NCBI GenBank assembly: GCA_964453155.1
Contig: CAYVQU010000034.1
Coordinates: 1 to 37,673, forward strand
Direction: 5' to 3'
Origin: CAYVQU01 sp964453155
GTDB taxonomy: Bacteria > Chloroflexota > Anaerolineae > Anaerolineales > UBA11858
DNA: 37,673 nt
This document shows positions 1-8,715 of the stretch, piece after piece. The notes beneath the pieces are model-generated. The model was not told the origin of the DNA and made no database searches. It worked only from the letters and a program-made list of their open reading frames with translations. Each line of letters opens with the position of its first letter. Within the stretch, counting starts at the first letter, position 1. A program made the translations under genes and the position numbers.

Positions 1-90
1 CTTCAACTTTACTACAAGAAGCCCTACTTACTTACTTTTTGGCGAATGTATTGGTCTAAGCGAAATGTATTTGGGTGATGAACACGAAAA

Positions 91-1347
91 CTACTCACCA
101 AAGGTCACGACCACGGTCATCCCCCAGCGCAGGCGGGGATCTATTTTGTCTACCAAAATTCGGGCGGTGTAGGTCACATCACCGCGTTTTTCCTCAAAGA
201 TATCGCCAATCTCTTCGACTTGACCGTTGAGTTCAAGCGCGGGCAAGGCATCGGGTACGATCGTTACTGCTTGACCTTCGCCGACCTCCACAACTTCGAT
301 TTCGGTTAAATTATCGGTTTCAACATACCAGGAGGAGAAATCCACCAGGGTGGCAATCGGAACACCAGGAGCAACCTGTTCTCCGACGAGCAAATCAAGC
401 TTTACGAGGGTCCCACTAAAGGTAGCTGTCAGCTCTAAATTGTCGAGTGCAGCCTGGGCAGCCGTAATATTGGCTTGAGCAGAAGCCGTCCGGCCTTCAG
501 CAGTTGCGATCCGGGCCTTCGCGGCGGCAATGCTGGCTTCGACCAGGGCAATCTCATCCGAGTCGGGACCGGTGCTGAGTTCAACGTAATCCTTTTCAGC
601 CTGTTCGAGCCGGGCCTGGGCGATATTGAAACTGGCTTCGGCCTGGGAAACTTCGAAATCATCTGCGCCTACTAAAATGGCGTTGTAGTTGCGAACGGCT
701 TGATCATAAGCCTTTTGAGCAGTGGCTAACTTGTTCTGAAATGCGGCGCGGGTGAGGTTGTCTTCGGGTTTATTGGCATAGGGTTCGTAGTCATCTTCGG
801 CATCTTCGAGGGCCTTTTCGGCTAAAACAACCTGGGACCAGGCCGTGTCGATGTCAAATTGGGGCGCGGTGCTGTTGCGGAAGCGCAGAGTCCGTTCGGT
901 ATCGTGGACGGCTTGCCGGGCGGCGGTTAAATCTTCTTGGGCCTGGGTGGCCATTTGGGGCCAGTTTTCATAGAGATCGTCGTAGGCTTTTTGGGCCTGG
1001 AGTAATTCTAATTGCGCCGCAGTCAACTCTAAATTCGAGGCTAATAATTCCAATTCGGCTCCGGCCAAACTCGCTGCCAGTGGTTCGCGATCCCCTAAGC
1101 GGGCAATCACCTCCCCAGCGGCAACCTGATCCCCTTCCGAGACCAAGATTTCAGCAACCTGCCCCCCCGTTACAAACGAAAGCTGAACCGATTCTTTGGG
1201 CACTAATCGCCCTTCGGCCACCGTCGCAAAATTCTGGACGATGGGAATCGCAGTGGGGTCCGTTTCCTGGGCCGCAGCAGTGCTGCAAGCGGCCAGGATC
1301 AGGCTGATCGATAAGATAAGGAGGGGGATGAGGTATTTTGATTTCAT
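91..1347 (-). CDS. HlyD/MacA-type periplasmic adaptor lipoprotein (efflux)
   Basis: Membrane-fusion subunit of a MacAB-like ABC exporter, expected to be lipid-anchored outside the membrane. The 418-residue product begins with a lipoprotein signal peptide ending in LILAAC (lipidated Cys21). Next come a first biotinyl-lipoyl half, a long Ala/Glu/Gln-rich coiled-coil hairpin (about residues 70-290), a second lipoyl half (GEQVAPGVPIATLVD) and a beta-barrel region. The ORF is open to 1419, but the ATG at 1347 is chosen because a GGAG lies 7-8 nt upstream and the signal peptide starts there; the longer form would overlap the permease gene. It is the last gene of a three-gene minus-strand operon. 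The transported substrate cannot be read from the sequence. Confidence 0.88.
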   Translation of the reverse strand: MKSKYLIPLLILSISLILAACSTAAAQETDPTAIPIVQNFATVAEGRLVPKESVQLSFVTGGQVAEILVSEGDQVAAGEVIARLGDREPLAASLAGAELELLASNLELTAAQLELLQAQKAYDDLYENWPQMATQAQEDLTAARQAVHDTERTLRFRNSTAPQFDIDTAWSQVVLAEKALEDAEDDYEPYANKPEDNLTRAAFQNKLATAQKAYDQAVRNYNAILVGADDFEVSQAEASFNIAQARLEQAEKDYVELSTGPDSDEIALVEASIAAAKARIATAEGRTASAQANITAAQAALDNLELTATFSGTLVKLDLLVGEQVAPGVPIATLVDFSSWYVETDNLTEIEVVEVGEGQAVTIVPDALPALELNGQVEEIGDIFEEKRGDVTYTARILVDKIDPRLRWGMTVVVTFGE

Positions 1348-1360
1348 GATTTTTCTCCGA

Positions 1361-1393
1361 AGACCTGGAAGGTTTTCAAAACCTTTCAGGTCT
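1361..1393. repeat. Palindromic intergenic element (CCTGGAAGG family, copy 1)
   Basis: Two 16-base arms, 1361-1376 and 1378-1393, pair with one mismatch around a single central base. The element lies between the permease stop and the adaptor start. Related palindromes with the same CCTTCCAGG core occur at 12931-12962 and 32088-32119. Confidence 0.7.
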
Positions 1394-1396
1394 GGT

Positions 1397-3799
1397 TTAT
1401 TCATACGCCAAACTTTCATTCACGCTGATGCGCGTCGCCCGGCGGGCAGGGACCCAACTAGCAAAGATGGATAAGACAGTAACGATGCCCAACCAAATCC
1501 AGATGCCGTGGATGGCGGGGTAGTATTGGCCGGGAAAATCAATGACCTGGCCGAGGGTGGTGACGAACATCGGACCAACCGCTAACCCGATGGGGATGGC
1601 TAAAGCCCAACTGGTGAGACCGAGGAGGAGGCCTTCCCCAGTAAAAATAAAGCTGACATCCCGAGAAGAAGCTCCGACGGCCCGCATGACGCCGATCTCC
1701 CGGCGGCGCTCAATCACGTTGATCGACAGGGTGCCCGACAGCCCAAAGGAACCAACGATGGCCATCAGCACGGTCATGACCATCAAAACCTGGGTCAAGA
1801 CCCCAAATTGGGCGCTGGCCTGGGCCCGGTCTTCGCTGGCGATTGCGGAATAGGAGATTTCGATCCCTTGGGACTCGAAGAATTCCTTCAGGTCAGATTC
1901 AACAGCTTGCTGGACGGCCAGATCCTGGGAAGTGGTTTGGATCATGGCGACGGCAGAGCGGCCGACGTTGTGAACGGCCCGGTTGAGAATGTCGATGTTG
2001 GCAAAAGCCGTGTTTTGATCGCGTCCATTGAGATCGAAAACCAACCCGACCACGGTCCAGCGGGTGTCGCCAACGTCGGGGATATCAATGATGATCTCAT
2101 CGCCAACCTGGACGCCCATTTTTCCAGCTACTTTTTGGTTGAGGAGTAAGGCCCGATCATCCTGGGGATCAAGCATCCGGCCAGCAGTCAATTCCGGTTT
2201 GAAAAATGGTGAGTTGGCCGGAACGCCACGCAGGAAAATCTCGTACTCGCGCGCCGCACCGCTGCCGGGCCCGCTGGCAGTGGACAGCCGGGCGTCAGTG
2301 GTGCGGAAGGCCCACATTTCAGCATTTTTTACGTTGGGACGGGACTCGATCAGCGGGATAACTTCGTCGATGCGTTGATATTTGCCAAAGTTGAGTTGGA
2401 CTTCATAGCCGAACCCGGCAAAGATGGTATCGATGGTCTGTTCGAAAGAGTATTGGGTGCTGTTGACCATGATGAAAAATGCGCCCGAAATGGTCAAAGT
2501 CAAAAGGGTCAGCAAAACCCGGCCGGGGCGCCGGAAGGTGTTTCGCAAGGAGAGGGCTGCCATCCGAGGGAGGCCGCGAATGCCAGCTAGCAACCGGTCG
2601 ATCAGGCGGCGGCCATATTGACCGCGGCCCAAACCGGTTTGCGAGATGGCGTTGGCTGCGGGGATATTAACGCCTTGTAAGATCGGATAGAGACCGGCTA
2701 ACAGCGGGGTCAGCAACCCGACCAAAATCTGAAGGGCGAATACGCTGGGGATAATTTCGAAGGGTGTTGCGGGCACATTGAGGAGATGCAGCATCCATTG
2801 GGCCAGGATATTTCCGGCGTAGGCTCCCAGCGGGACTGCGATCATCAGGCTGAGGAAACCATAAACAAAGATGGCACTTAAATAGAGAATCAGGATTTGA
2901 CGATTCAACCCGCCGATGGCTTTCATAATCCCAATTTGGGGAATTTGTTGAGCGATCAAGGCGTTCATGGTGTTGATCACCAGCATGACGCTCAACCCCA
3001 GGGAGGCGACGGCCATGACGGTCAGGACCATCCCGACGCCGTTGATCATCTCTTGCAAGTAATGTTCTTCAGGATGCAAGATTTCGCTGAAGCCAACCGA
3101 CATTCCCAGCTTTTTGAGTTTATCGTTGATGGCATCGGCCGCGGCTTGTACGTTTTCCTGACTGTAATCCGTCGTTGTGAGTCGTAAGGTGTCTGCCCCC
3201 CGATATCCCGCGATCCGCTGGAAAGTGTCGGGCGTGACATAAAAAGCCGCGTCTTGCCCAAATGGCGCTGGAAATTCAAACGGATTGCGCACAATCCCAT
3301 TCACCGTCATCGCCCGGGCACGCTCGTTGACCTCAAAATAGACCGTTTCACCAATCCCTGGCGCATTGAAGGAGGTCATATGGGCAGCTTCTACCCCCAC
3401 CAGCTTATCCCCTGGCCAGGTCCCAGCTAGCAAGGTACTTTGGTCAAACTTTAGGTTCTCATAATCAGCGTAAGCGATAATATGACCGTCTTGCCATTCT
3501 GCATCGGGGGAGGATTTCCACTGGACCGAAGTTTCCGAAAAACCTTCGACCGCCGCGACACCGGGGACGTTTTCAAGGCTGCGGATGGTAGTTTCGTCCA
3601 AAATCCCGGCGATCCACAGCATGGCGTGCGACGGATTGCTGGCCACATGCGAACTCGCCATCTGTCCGAGTACCAATTGATTCCCCGAGACGACCATCCC
3701 CAAGGCCATCACCCCCACCGCGATGCTTAAAATCACCATCACGGTGCGCCCCTTGTTGCGCCATAGATCGCGCCAGACTTTTTTGAAGGCTGTATTCAT
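1397..3799 (-). CDS. ABC transporter permease, FtsX/MacB family (two FtsX domains)
   Basis: Membrane subunit of the exporter, 800 residues. It has a first TM segment near residues 18-40, an extracytoplasmic MacB-like core domain (about 45-235), a three-TM FtsX block (about 260-375), another TM near 425 with a second extracytoplasmic domain, and a C-terminal FtsX block (about 675-795) ending in the typical PARRATRISVNESLAYE. The duplicated core-FtsX architecture with eight or so TM segments is like the LolC/E-type or YknZ-type permeases of large mechanotransmission exporters. Its ATPase partner lies 79 bp upstream and its adaptor 49 bp downstream. No good ribosome-binding site precedes the ATG. 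Cargo unknown. Confidence 0.88.
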   Translation of the reverse strand: MNTAFKKVWRDLWRNKGRTVMVILSIAVGVMALGMVVSGNQLVLGQMASSHVASNPSHAMLWIAGILDETTIRSLENVPGVAAVEGFSETSVQWKSSPDAEWQDGHIIAYADYENLKFDQSTLLAGTWPGDKLVGVEAAHMTSFNAPGIGETVYFEVNERARAMTVNGIVRNPFEFPAPFGQDAAFYVTPDTFQRIAGYRGADTLRLTTTDYSQENVQAAADAINDKLKKLGMSVGFSEILHPEEHYLQEMINGVGMVLTVMAVASLGLSVMLVINTMNALIAQQIPQIGIMKAIGGLNRQILILYLSAIFVYGFLSLMIAVPLGAYAGNILAQWMLHLLNVPATPFEIIPSVFALQILVGLLTPLLAGLYPILQGVNIPAANAISQTGLGRGQYGRRLIDRLLAGIRGLPRMAALSLRNTFRRPGRVLLTLLTLTISGAFFIMVNSTQYSFEQTIDTIFAGFGYEVQLNFGKYQRIDEVIPLIESRPNVKNAEMWAFRTTDARLSTASGPGSGAAREYEIFLRGVPANSPFFKPELTAGRMLDPQDDRALLLNQKVAGKMGVQVGDEIIIDIPDVGDTRWTVVGLVFDLNGRDQNTAFANIDILNRAVHNVGRSAVAMIQTTSQDLAVQQAVESDLKEFFESQGIEISYSAIASEDRAQASAQFGVLTQVLMVMTVLMAIVGSFGLSGTLSINVIERRREIGVMRAVGASSRDVSFIFTGEGLLLGLTSWALAIPIGLAVGPMFVTTLGQVIDFPGQYYPAIHGIWIWLGIVTVLSIFASWVPARRATRISVNESLAYE

Positions 3800-3802
3800 T
3801 GT

Positions 3803-3877
3803 TTAGGGGGTATGGGATCAGGGATAGGGGTTAAGGGGCCAACTTCAACTGGTGACCCTAACCTTTATCCCCTGTCC
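3803..3877. repeat. Imperfect inverted repeat between ATPase and permease genes
   Basis: The 79-bp gap holds G-rich tracts (TTAGGGG, GGGATAGGGG) facing complementary C-rich tracts (CTTTATCCCC, TGTCCCCTAA). They can form an imperfect hairpin inside the operon. No U-tract follows on the minus strand, so this is more likely an mRNA stability or palindromic element than a strong terminator. Confidence 0.45.
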
Positions 3878-3878
3878 C

Positions 3879-4592
3879 CTAAGCCTTAATTCCCTCCTTA
3901 TGCCCATTTCCATTATCAAATAATTCACCATCGAGTACTTCAACCACTCTGGGAATCCGGTTGGCCAAACCCAAATCGTGGGTGACCATCATGAAGGTTT
4001 TACCGTCTTTGACGAGGTCTTCGAAAAGGTAAAAAACTTTGTCGGCAGATTTGGAGTCGAGATTGCCGGTGGGTTCGTCACCCATCACCAGGGGGGGATC
4101 GTTGGCCAGGGCGCGGGCGATAGCGGCCCGTTGCTGCTGGCCGCCGGAGAGCGTATTAGGGAGTTTGTAAGCCTGATCGGCCAAACCCACCTGGTCAAGG
4201 AGGTGCAAGGCCCGTTCGGGGCGTTCGCGTTTTTTCCAGACGCGGCAAAAATCCATGGGGAGCATGATGTTTTCGATGATGGTCAGGGTAGGCAGCAGTT
4301 GGAAAAATTGGAAGATGACGCCTACGTTGGTGCCGCGCCAGCGGGCGAGTTTATTTTCGTTGAGGTCATTGAGATGGGCGCCAGTAACGTGAATATCGCC
4401 GCGGGAAGGTCGGTCGATGCCGGTGATCATATTGATCAGAGTGGACTTGCCGCTCCCGGAGGGGCCGCGCACCCCGACAAATTCGCCCGGATATACTTTG
4501 AGATCGACTGCTTTCAGAGCATGAATGGGTCCCGCGGGACCGTCGAAAGTCTTACCTACTCCCCGTAAGTCAATAATGATGTTTTCAGCCAT
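3879..4592 (-). CDS. ABC transporter ATPase, LolD/MacB family
   Basis: ATP-hydrolysing subunit of the exporter, 237 residues. Visible motifs are Walker A GPSGSGKST, the Q-loop FQFFQLLPTLT, the signature LSGGQQQRAAIARAL, Walker B PLVMGDEPTGNLDS and the switch His in MMVTHD. The GNLDS and LLPTLT forms are typical of the LolD/MacB/FtsE group. The frame is open to 4616, but ATG 4592 is chosen because GGAG lies 5 nt upstream. It is first gene of the operon with the permease and adaptor; the operon is divergent from the diguanylate cyclase across a 349-bp gap. Confidence 0.92.
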   Translation of the reverse strand: MAENIIIDLRGVGKTFDGPAGPIHALKAVDLKVYPGEFVGVRGPSGSGKSTLINMITGIDRPSRGDIHVTGAHLNDLNENKLARWRGTNVGVIFQFFQLLPTLTIIENIMLPMDFCRVWKKRERPERALHLLDQVGLADQAYKLPNTLSGGQQQRAAIARALANDPPLVMGDEPTGNLDSKSADKVFYLFEDLVKDGKTFMMVTHDLGLANRIPRVVEVLDGELFDNGNGHKEGIKA

Positions 4593-4941
4593 ACGTACTC
4601 CAAATATTGTGGTCATGAGTATTTACGGTGAGATTTATCGAAAGGTTGCACAACTTGGATGAAGATGATATCGATCATCTTACACCGATCATCACCAGCC
4701 TGCCTAATCAAGAGCTAACACTCAGCTAACAATTTTCGATTGTAGTAAAATCAGATTGAAGGGTAGTCAGCGATATATTTCACAATCCCCTTAGTATCGC
4801 GCGCAACGTGAAAGCGTTGTTCCTGAACAAAAAGGCGACAGTCATTTTTAGGATTAGGTTTAACATTTTTGAGCAGGCGCATCAAGTGACTGTCCACCTA
4901 GCTTTGAATGATTAGCGAACTTCTCTAATGCCGGCTTGTCG
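4593..4941. other. Divergent intergenic region
   Basis: This 349-bp gap separates the minus-strand exporter operon from the plus-strand diguanylate cyclase, so it should hold promoters for both. I found no convincing -35/-10 pair. Visible structure: a perfect palindrome at 4662-4681 (separate entry), a weak CAACG/CGTTG hairpin near 4804-4819, and an 8-bp inverted pair (4837-4844 and 4887-4894) with a 42-nt loop. No small ORF with a ribosome-binding site was seen. Confidence 0.5.
4662..4681. promoter_or_regulatory. Perfect 8+8 palindrome, candidate operator
   Basis: AAGATGAT and ATCATCTT flank a 4-base ATCG centre. The site sits 70 bp upstream of the ABC ATPase start, in the divergent gap. 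Size and symmetry suit a dimeric helix-turn-helix repressor, but no regulator gene adjoins it. Confidence 0.35.
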
Positions 4942-6153
4942 ATGAAGATAAATCCCAAAATACTTCTTTCCATTATCACCTCGATCTGGATATTGCTGAT
5001 TGGGTTTTCCGCGTTTTGGAACCTCACTCAGATGCGCCGCAACCATGACGAGGTCAATATCCAAACCGGGCGGTCATTGTTCAACCTGATCGTCATCACG
5101 CGGGAATGGAATGCCCTCCATGTGGGGGTGTACGTACCGATCACAGATGAAGTTGTGCCTAACCCCCATCTAGACGACCCACTACGAGATGTTGAAACCA
5201 TTACCGGGTTGAAATTGACCAAACTCAACCCGGCATATATGACCCGCCTGATCGCTCAAATTGCTGCGACTTCCGAACATGTCCAATTCCACATTACCAG
5301 TTTGAATCCAATCCGCCCTGAAAATACTCCCCTTGACTGGGAAAGAATGGCCCTTGAATCTTTTGAAACCGGCCAACACCGCGAGTATTTTGATTATTAT
5401 TTAAAAGGGGGTGCCAATACTTTCCGCTACATGGCCCCATTAGAAACCACTGCGAGTTGTCTACCCTGTCATGAGCAGCAAGGGTATCAAGAAGGCGATA
5501 TTCGCGGGGGGATCAGCGTATCGTTTCCGGCTCATTTTCACATCAATTGGGCTTTAATTTTTAGCCATCTCGGTTTCGCCGTGGTTGGAGTGGTGCTAAT
5601 TAACGTATTCGGATATCGCTTTGCCGAGAATATCCAGATATTGGAGCAGCAATCCCAAATTGATGGTTTGACTCAAATCTACAACCGCCGCTATTTCGAT
5701 GAATATCTAGATAGAGAAATTCTGCGTAGTCGCCGGGCCAAAACGCCTTTATCAATTTTGATTGGCGATATTGACCATTTCAAGCCTTATAACGATCACT
5801 ATGGTCACCAAGCCGGAGATGATTGCCTTAAATTAGTTGCGAAAACCCTGCAAGAATTATTGAAGCGGCCTGGCGATATTGTTGCCCGATATGGGGGTGA
5901 AGAATTTGTAGTGGTCTTACCCAATACCGATTTAGCCGGGGCCCAAATGTTGGGCGAAACCATCCGGGCCAAAATAGAAGAGCTTGAATTACCCCATGCC
6001 GCCAGTGACGTCAGGGCCGTTGTAACAATCAGCTTGGGAATTGGGTGTTGGGCGGCAGCTGAGAAAGAGATTACTGCCAACCAGCTTCTTGAAAGCGCCG
6101 ATCAGGCCTTATATCGAGCCAAATCGGCTGGGCGCAATCAAGTGGTGGGGTAG
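4942..6153 (+). CDS. Haem-sensor diguanylate cyclase (Tll0287-like sensor + GGDEF)
   Basis: Makes c-di-GMP. The 403-residue product has an N-terminal TM helix (about 6-26), an extracytoplasmic sensor of DUF3365/Tll0287-like type, a second TM helix (about 200-222) and a GGDEF domain. The sensor carries a c-type haem motif, C173-L-P-C176-H177. In the cyclase domain DGLTQIYNRRYF, the metal-binding GDIDHFKPYND and the active-site GGEEF (318-322) are intact. ATG 4942 is used; a TTG at 4936 would add two residues, and neither has a clear ribosome-binding site. It probably couples redox or gas sensing through haem to c-di-GMP output. It is a single gene, convergent with the decarboxylase gene. Confidence 0.9.
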   Translation: MKINPKILLSIITSIWILLIGFSAFWNLTQMRRNHDEVNIQTGRSLFNLIVITREWNALHVGVYVPITDEVVPNPHLDDPLRDVETITGLKLTKLNPAYMTRLIAQIAATSEHVQFHITSLNPIRPENTPLDWERMALESFETGQHREYFDYYLKGGANTFRYMAPLETTASCLPCHEQQGYQEGDIRGGISVSFPAHFHINWALIFSHLGFAVVGVVLINVFGYRFAENIQILEQQSQIDGLTQIYNRRYFDEYLDREILRSRRAKTPLSILIGDIDHFKPYNDHYGHQAGDDCLKLVAKTLQELLKRPGDIVARYGGEEFVVVLPNTDLAGAQMLGETIRAKIEELELPHAASDVRAVVTISLGIGCWAAAEKEITANQLLESADQALYRAKSAGRNQVVG

Positions 6154-6225
6154 GGGGTTGTCAGTTTATTGGTTTGGTAGAGTGCATCTTGCCACCAAAA
6201 TGACGATTACATTAAACAACTTTTC

Positions 6226-7983
6226 TTACTCCCAAATCGCTGCTCGGCAAAAGGCACACTGGGTTTCATGATCGCAGGGGGTTTTAGCCGCATTTAGCGG
6301 GCAAACGCCTTGTTTTTCACGGCGTAAAGCCTCCCCAAAGATTTGCAGACCGGTGGATATCGTTCCTTTCTCGACCAAGGCTTCAATTAATACCGGGTCA
6401 GCAGGTTCAGCCAACGCAGACTTGAGGGTGGTTGCCATCTCATCTGGAGAAGTGACCTGAAAGAAATCGCCACCCCCAACCATTTCCACCACTTTGCCAT
6501 AATCCCAGCCAGGGATGTCATTGAAGGGACCATCCACAAACACGCGTTGCATCCCAAAACCACGATTATTGAAAATTATCACGATCGGATTTAGCCCCAA
6601 CTTCACAAAATTCGAAAATTCCAGTCCAGTCATTTGAAAAGCGCCATCACCGACCAACATAATCGGGCGGCTATCTGGAACGGCCAAGGCCACCCCTAAT
6701 CCCGCCGGAACCGCAAACCCCATCGAGTTGTAAAAAGACGGGGCCAGATAACCATTTTCCCGCCGGGTCGTCAAACTCAATGATCCATAAATTGAATCGC
6801 CGGTATCGGCAACAATAATATGTTCTGGGGATAAGTGGTCATTAATTGTGGATAAATACTGATCCATTGGGGAAATCTGATGTGGATAACTTGTTGAAAT
6901 CTCGGGATAACCCGCAGGGGATATTTCAGTAGCAGGCAATTGGGTCGCCAATGCCTTGATAAACTGAGGCAGGGTCAAATCAGCCGCAAAACGGAGAAAA
7001 CCATCTCCAATCCAGGCGGATTTAGCCACCAAGATCTGATCCCGACGTAAATTGGCCGTAAAAGCCCCACAGTTAACATCGGTGATCTTCATCCCTAACA
7101 TGATAACTAAATCCGCTGATTCGACGATTTCACGCACCTGGCTATTCTGACTGATCACGCCCGCATACATGCCCAAAATATTGGGGGCGGTCTCATCAAA
7201 CGTACCTTTCCCTAAAACACTCGTTGCAATTGGAATCCCGCGCGCCGCACTGATGGCTTGGAGTTCAGCTTGCAAACCAAACCGGCTAATTTCTGCCCCC
7301 GCTAAAATGATAGGATTCGTAGCTTTCTCAATTCGGTCACAAAAAAATGACACCGCCTGATTCAGTCCTTCAGCAGCGACTGTTTGGCGCTGAACCGGTT
7401 GCTGCAATATGGGGATTTCAGCCGTCATCAAATCTGTAGGAATTTCTAAATATACTGGCAATTTTCGCTGAACCGCTTCAGTAGTGGCAGCGATGATCGT
7501 TGCCGCTGCGGTTGCGGGATCTTCAATTCGCAGAGCCCGCGCAGTGATCTGAGAATACGCTTCTAATTGGGAACCAGGATGTTTGACCAGGTGATGGGCC
7601 TGGGTGGTAACGGGATCGTCTTTAAATTTCACGCCGCGTGGCGGCCCCCCGCTGATCACCAGAAGCGGCGATGATTCTGCATAAGCACAGGCTACCCCAT
7701 TCATGGCATTGAACCCGCCGACGCCATAAGTTATTAATAGCACTCCCAGGCCATTTAACCGGGCGTAGGCATCGGCACTGAAAGCTGAATTTGGTTCGTG
7801 GGTCCCGACCACGGGTTCGATTCCGGGAGTGCTCTCGAGGGTTTTAAACAGCGGTAAGATGTAATCTCCGGGGATGCCAAAAACATGGTTTACACCCGCA
7901 TCTTGTAAATGATCAAAGAGAAAAGAGCCTAAAAGATTTGGGGCACTTTTTAGAGCTGAAGAATTCTGCAACGCGGGAGTCAT
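6226..7983 (-). CDS. Thiamine-diphosphate-dependent 2-oxo acid decarboxylase (pyruvate/indolepyruvate decarboxylase family) with Cys-rich tail
   Basis: Predicted to decarboxylate pyruvate, indolepyruvate or a related 2-oxo acid to an aldehyde. The 585-residue length fits the family. Visible features: cofactor-activating Glu63 (THEPNSAFSADAYAR), the paired His130-His131 typical of the decarboxylase branch, and the ThDP/Mg motif GDG (445-447) through NN (472-473). The last 25 residues are unusual: C561-x8-C570-x-H572-x3-C576-x2-C579 looks like a small zinc or Fe-S site not standard for this family. A GGAGAG lies about 12 nt before the ATG. It is a monocistronic-looking gene downstream of two response regulators. 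Substrate preference cannot be decided here. Confidence 0.85.
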   Translation of the reverse strand: MTPALQNSSALKSAPNLLGSFLFDHLQDAGVNHVFGIPGDYILPLFKTLESTPGIEPVVGTHEPNSAFSADAYARLNGLGVLLITYGVGGFNAMNGVACAYAESSPLLVISGGPPRGVKFKDDPVTTQAHHLVKHPGSQLEAYSQITARALRIEDPATAAATIIAATTEAVQRKLPVYLEIPTDLMTAEIPILQQPVQRQTVAAEGLNQAVSFFCDRIEKATNPIILAGAEISRFGLQAELQAISAARGIPIATSVLGKGTFDETAPNILGMYAGVISQNSQVREIVESADLVIMLGMKITDVNCGAFTANLRRDQILVAKSAWIGDGFLRFAADLTLPQFIKALATQLPATEISPAGYPEISTSYPHQISPMDQYLSTINDHLSPEHIIVADTGDSIYGSLSLTTRRENGYLAPSFYNSMGFAVPAGLGVALAVPDSRPIMLVGDGAFQMTGLEFSNFVKLGLNPIVIIFNNRGFGMQRVFVDGPFNDIPGWDYGKVVEMVGGGDFFQVTSPDEMATTLKSALAEPADPVLIEALVEKGTISTGLQIFGEALRREKQGVCPLNAAKTPCDHETQCAFCRAAIWE

Positions 7984-8001
7984 ATTTTCTTATTCTCTCC
8001 T

Positions 8002-8038
8002 GAAACCAGGAAACCAGGAGGACAACTTCCTGGTTTCC
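8002..8038. repeat. Hairpin upstream of the decarboxylase gene
   Basis: GGAAACCAGGA (8009-8019) pairs perfectly with TCCTGGTTTCC (8028-8038) over an 8-nt loop. A second copy of the left arm starts at 8002, so alternative pairings exist. It may end the response-regulator transcript coming from the right or belong to the dispersed palindromes. No U-tract follows on the minus strand. Confidence 0.55.
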
Positions 8039-8115
8039 CAATAACACTTTAAATTTTCTATTATTCGCGGGATAAACGTAATCGTTTAGTCCCCCGCTGC
8101 TGACTTTAAAAATTT

Positions 8116-8481
8116 TTACATAATTCCCTTGATCTCATCCACTAATTCAGTAACCCGGAATGGTTTACAAACATAACCACTCCCGCCCGCGGCTATCACC
8201 CGATCATTTTCGCCGGGCAGTAGATGAGCTGTAACAATGATGACGGGTATATTCTGCGTAGCCGGATCAGCCTTGAGTTCTTTGAGAACTTCCCAGCCAT
8301 CAATTACGGGTAAATCTAAATCGAGAACGATCAAATCGGGGGATGAACTACGGGCGAGCTGCAACCCCTCTTCTCCATTTTTGGAAGAAGATACCGCGAA
8401 GTTTTCCCGTTCCAAAATCATTTTGATCAAAATCATATTATCGAAATTATCTTCGATGATTAGAATTTGTGAAGTACTCAT
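8116..8481 (-). CDS. Single-domain response regulator (CheY-like receiver)
   Basis: A 121-residue receiver domain with no output domain. The acidic pair E10-D11, phospho-acceptor D54 (VLDLDLP), the Thr of IIVTAH and the Lys of CKPF are all present. A TTG at 8484 precedes the ATG at 8481; the ATG is chosen, with AGGAAAGG upstream. A paralogue lies 235 bp upstream on the same strand, and both resemble the stand-alone receivers that work with hybrid kinases by protein contact. No kinase gene is in the window. Confidence 0.9.
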   Translation of the reverse strand: MSTSQILIIEDNFDNMILIKMILERENFAVSSSKNGEEGLQLARSSSPDLIVLDLDLPVIDGWEVLKELKADPATQNIPVIIVTAHLLPGENDRVIAAGGSGYVCKPFRVTELVDEIKGIM

Positions 8482-8534
8482 CAACTAACCTTTCCTAAAG
8501 TGCTTTGTAAACATCCAAGAATTATTTCCGGTAG

Positions 8535-8632
8535 AGACCCCAGGGGTTTCCGATGAGTTTTCTGTGATTGAAATCTGTCAATAGCATCACACCTAGGGGA
8601 TGTAATGCTATTTTCGAAAACCCCTGGGGTCT
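8535..8632. repeat. Nested long hairpin between two response-regulator genes
   Basis: Outer arms 8535-8553 (AGACCCCAGGGGTTTCCGA) and 8614-8632 are complementary with one mismatch. An inner pair (TAGCAT 8582-8587, ATGCTA 8605-8610) encloses CCTAGG. The roughly 98-bp element fills most of the gap and looks like a REP or MITE-type palindrome. Confidence 0.65.
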
Positions 8633-8715
8633 GGGGTTACCACAATTTTTTCAACCTTGCACGGTAATATTAGTGACCGAGTGGGTCAAGCGCTCTTTTC
8701 AGACTCAGTAAGCAT

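Noticed and set aside
3978..4568. 196-residue plus-strand ORF opposite the ABC ATPase
   Set aside because: It lies fully antisense to a clear ATPase gene with all motifs; its sequence shows no family pattern.
4837..4894. 8-bp inverted pair as a regulatory hairpin upstream of the diguanylate cyclase
   Set aside because: A 42-nt loop with only 8 bp of stem is weak and could arise by chance.
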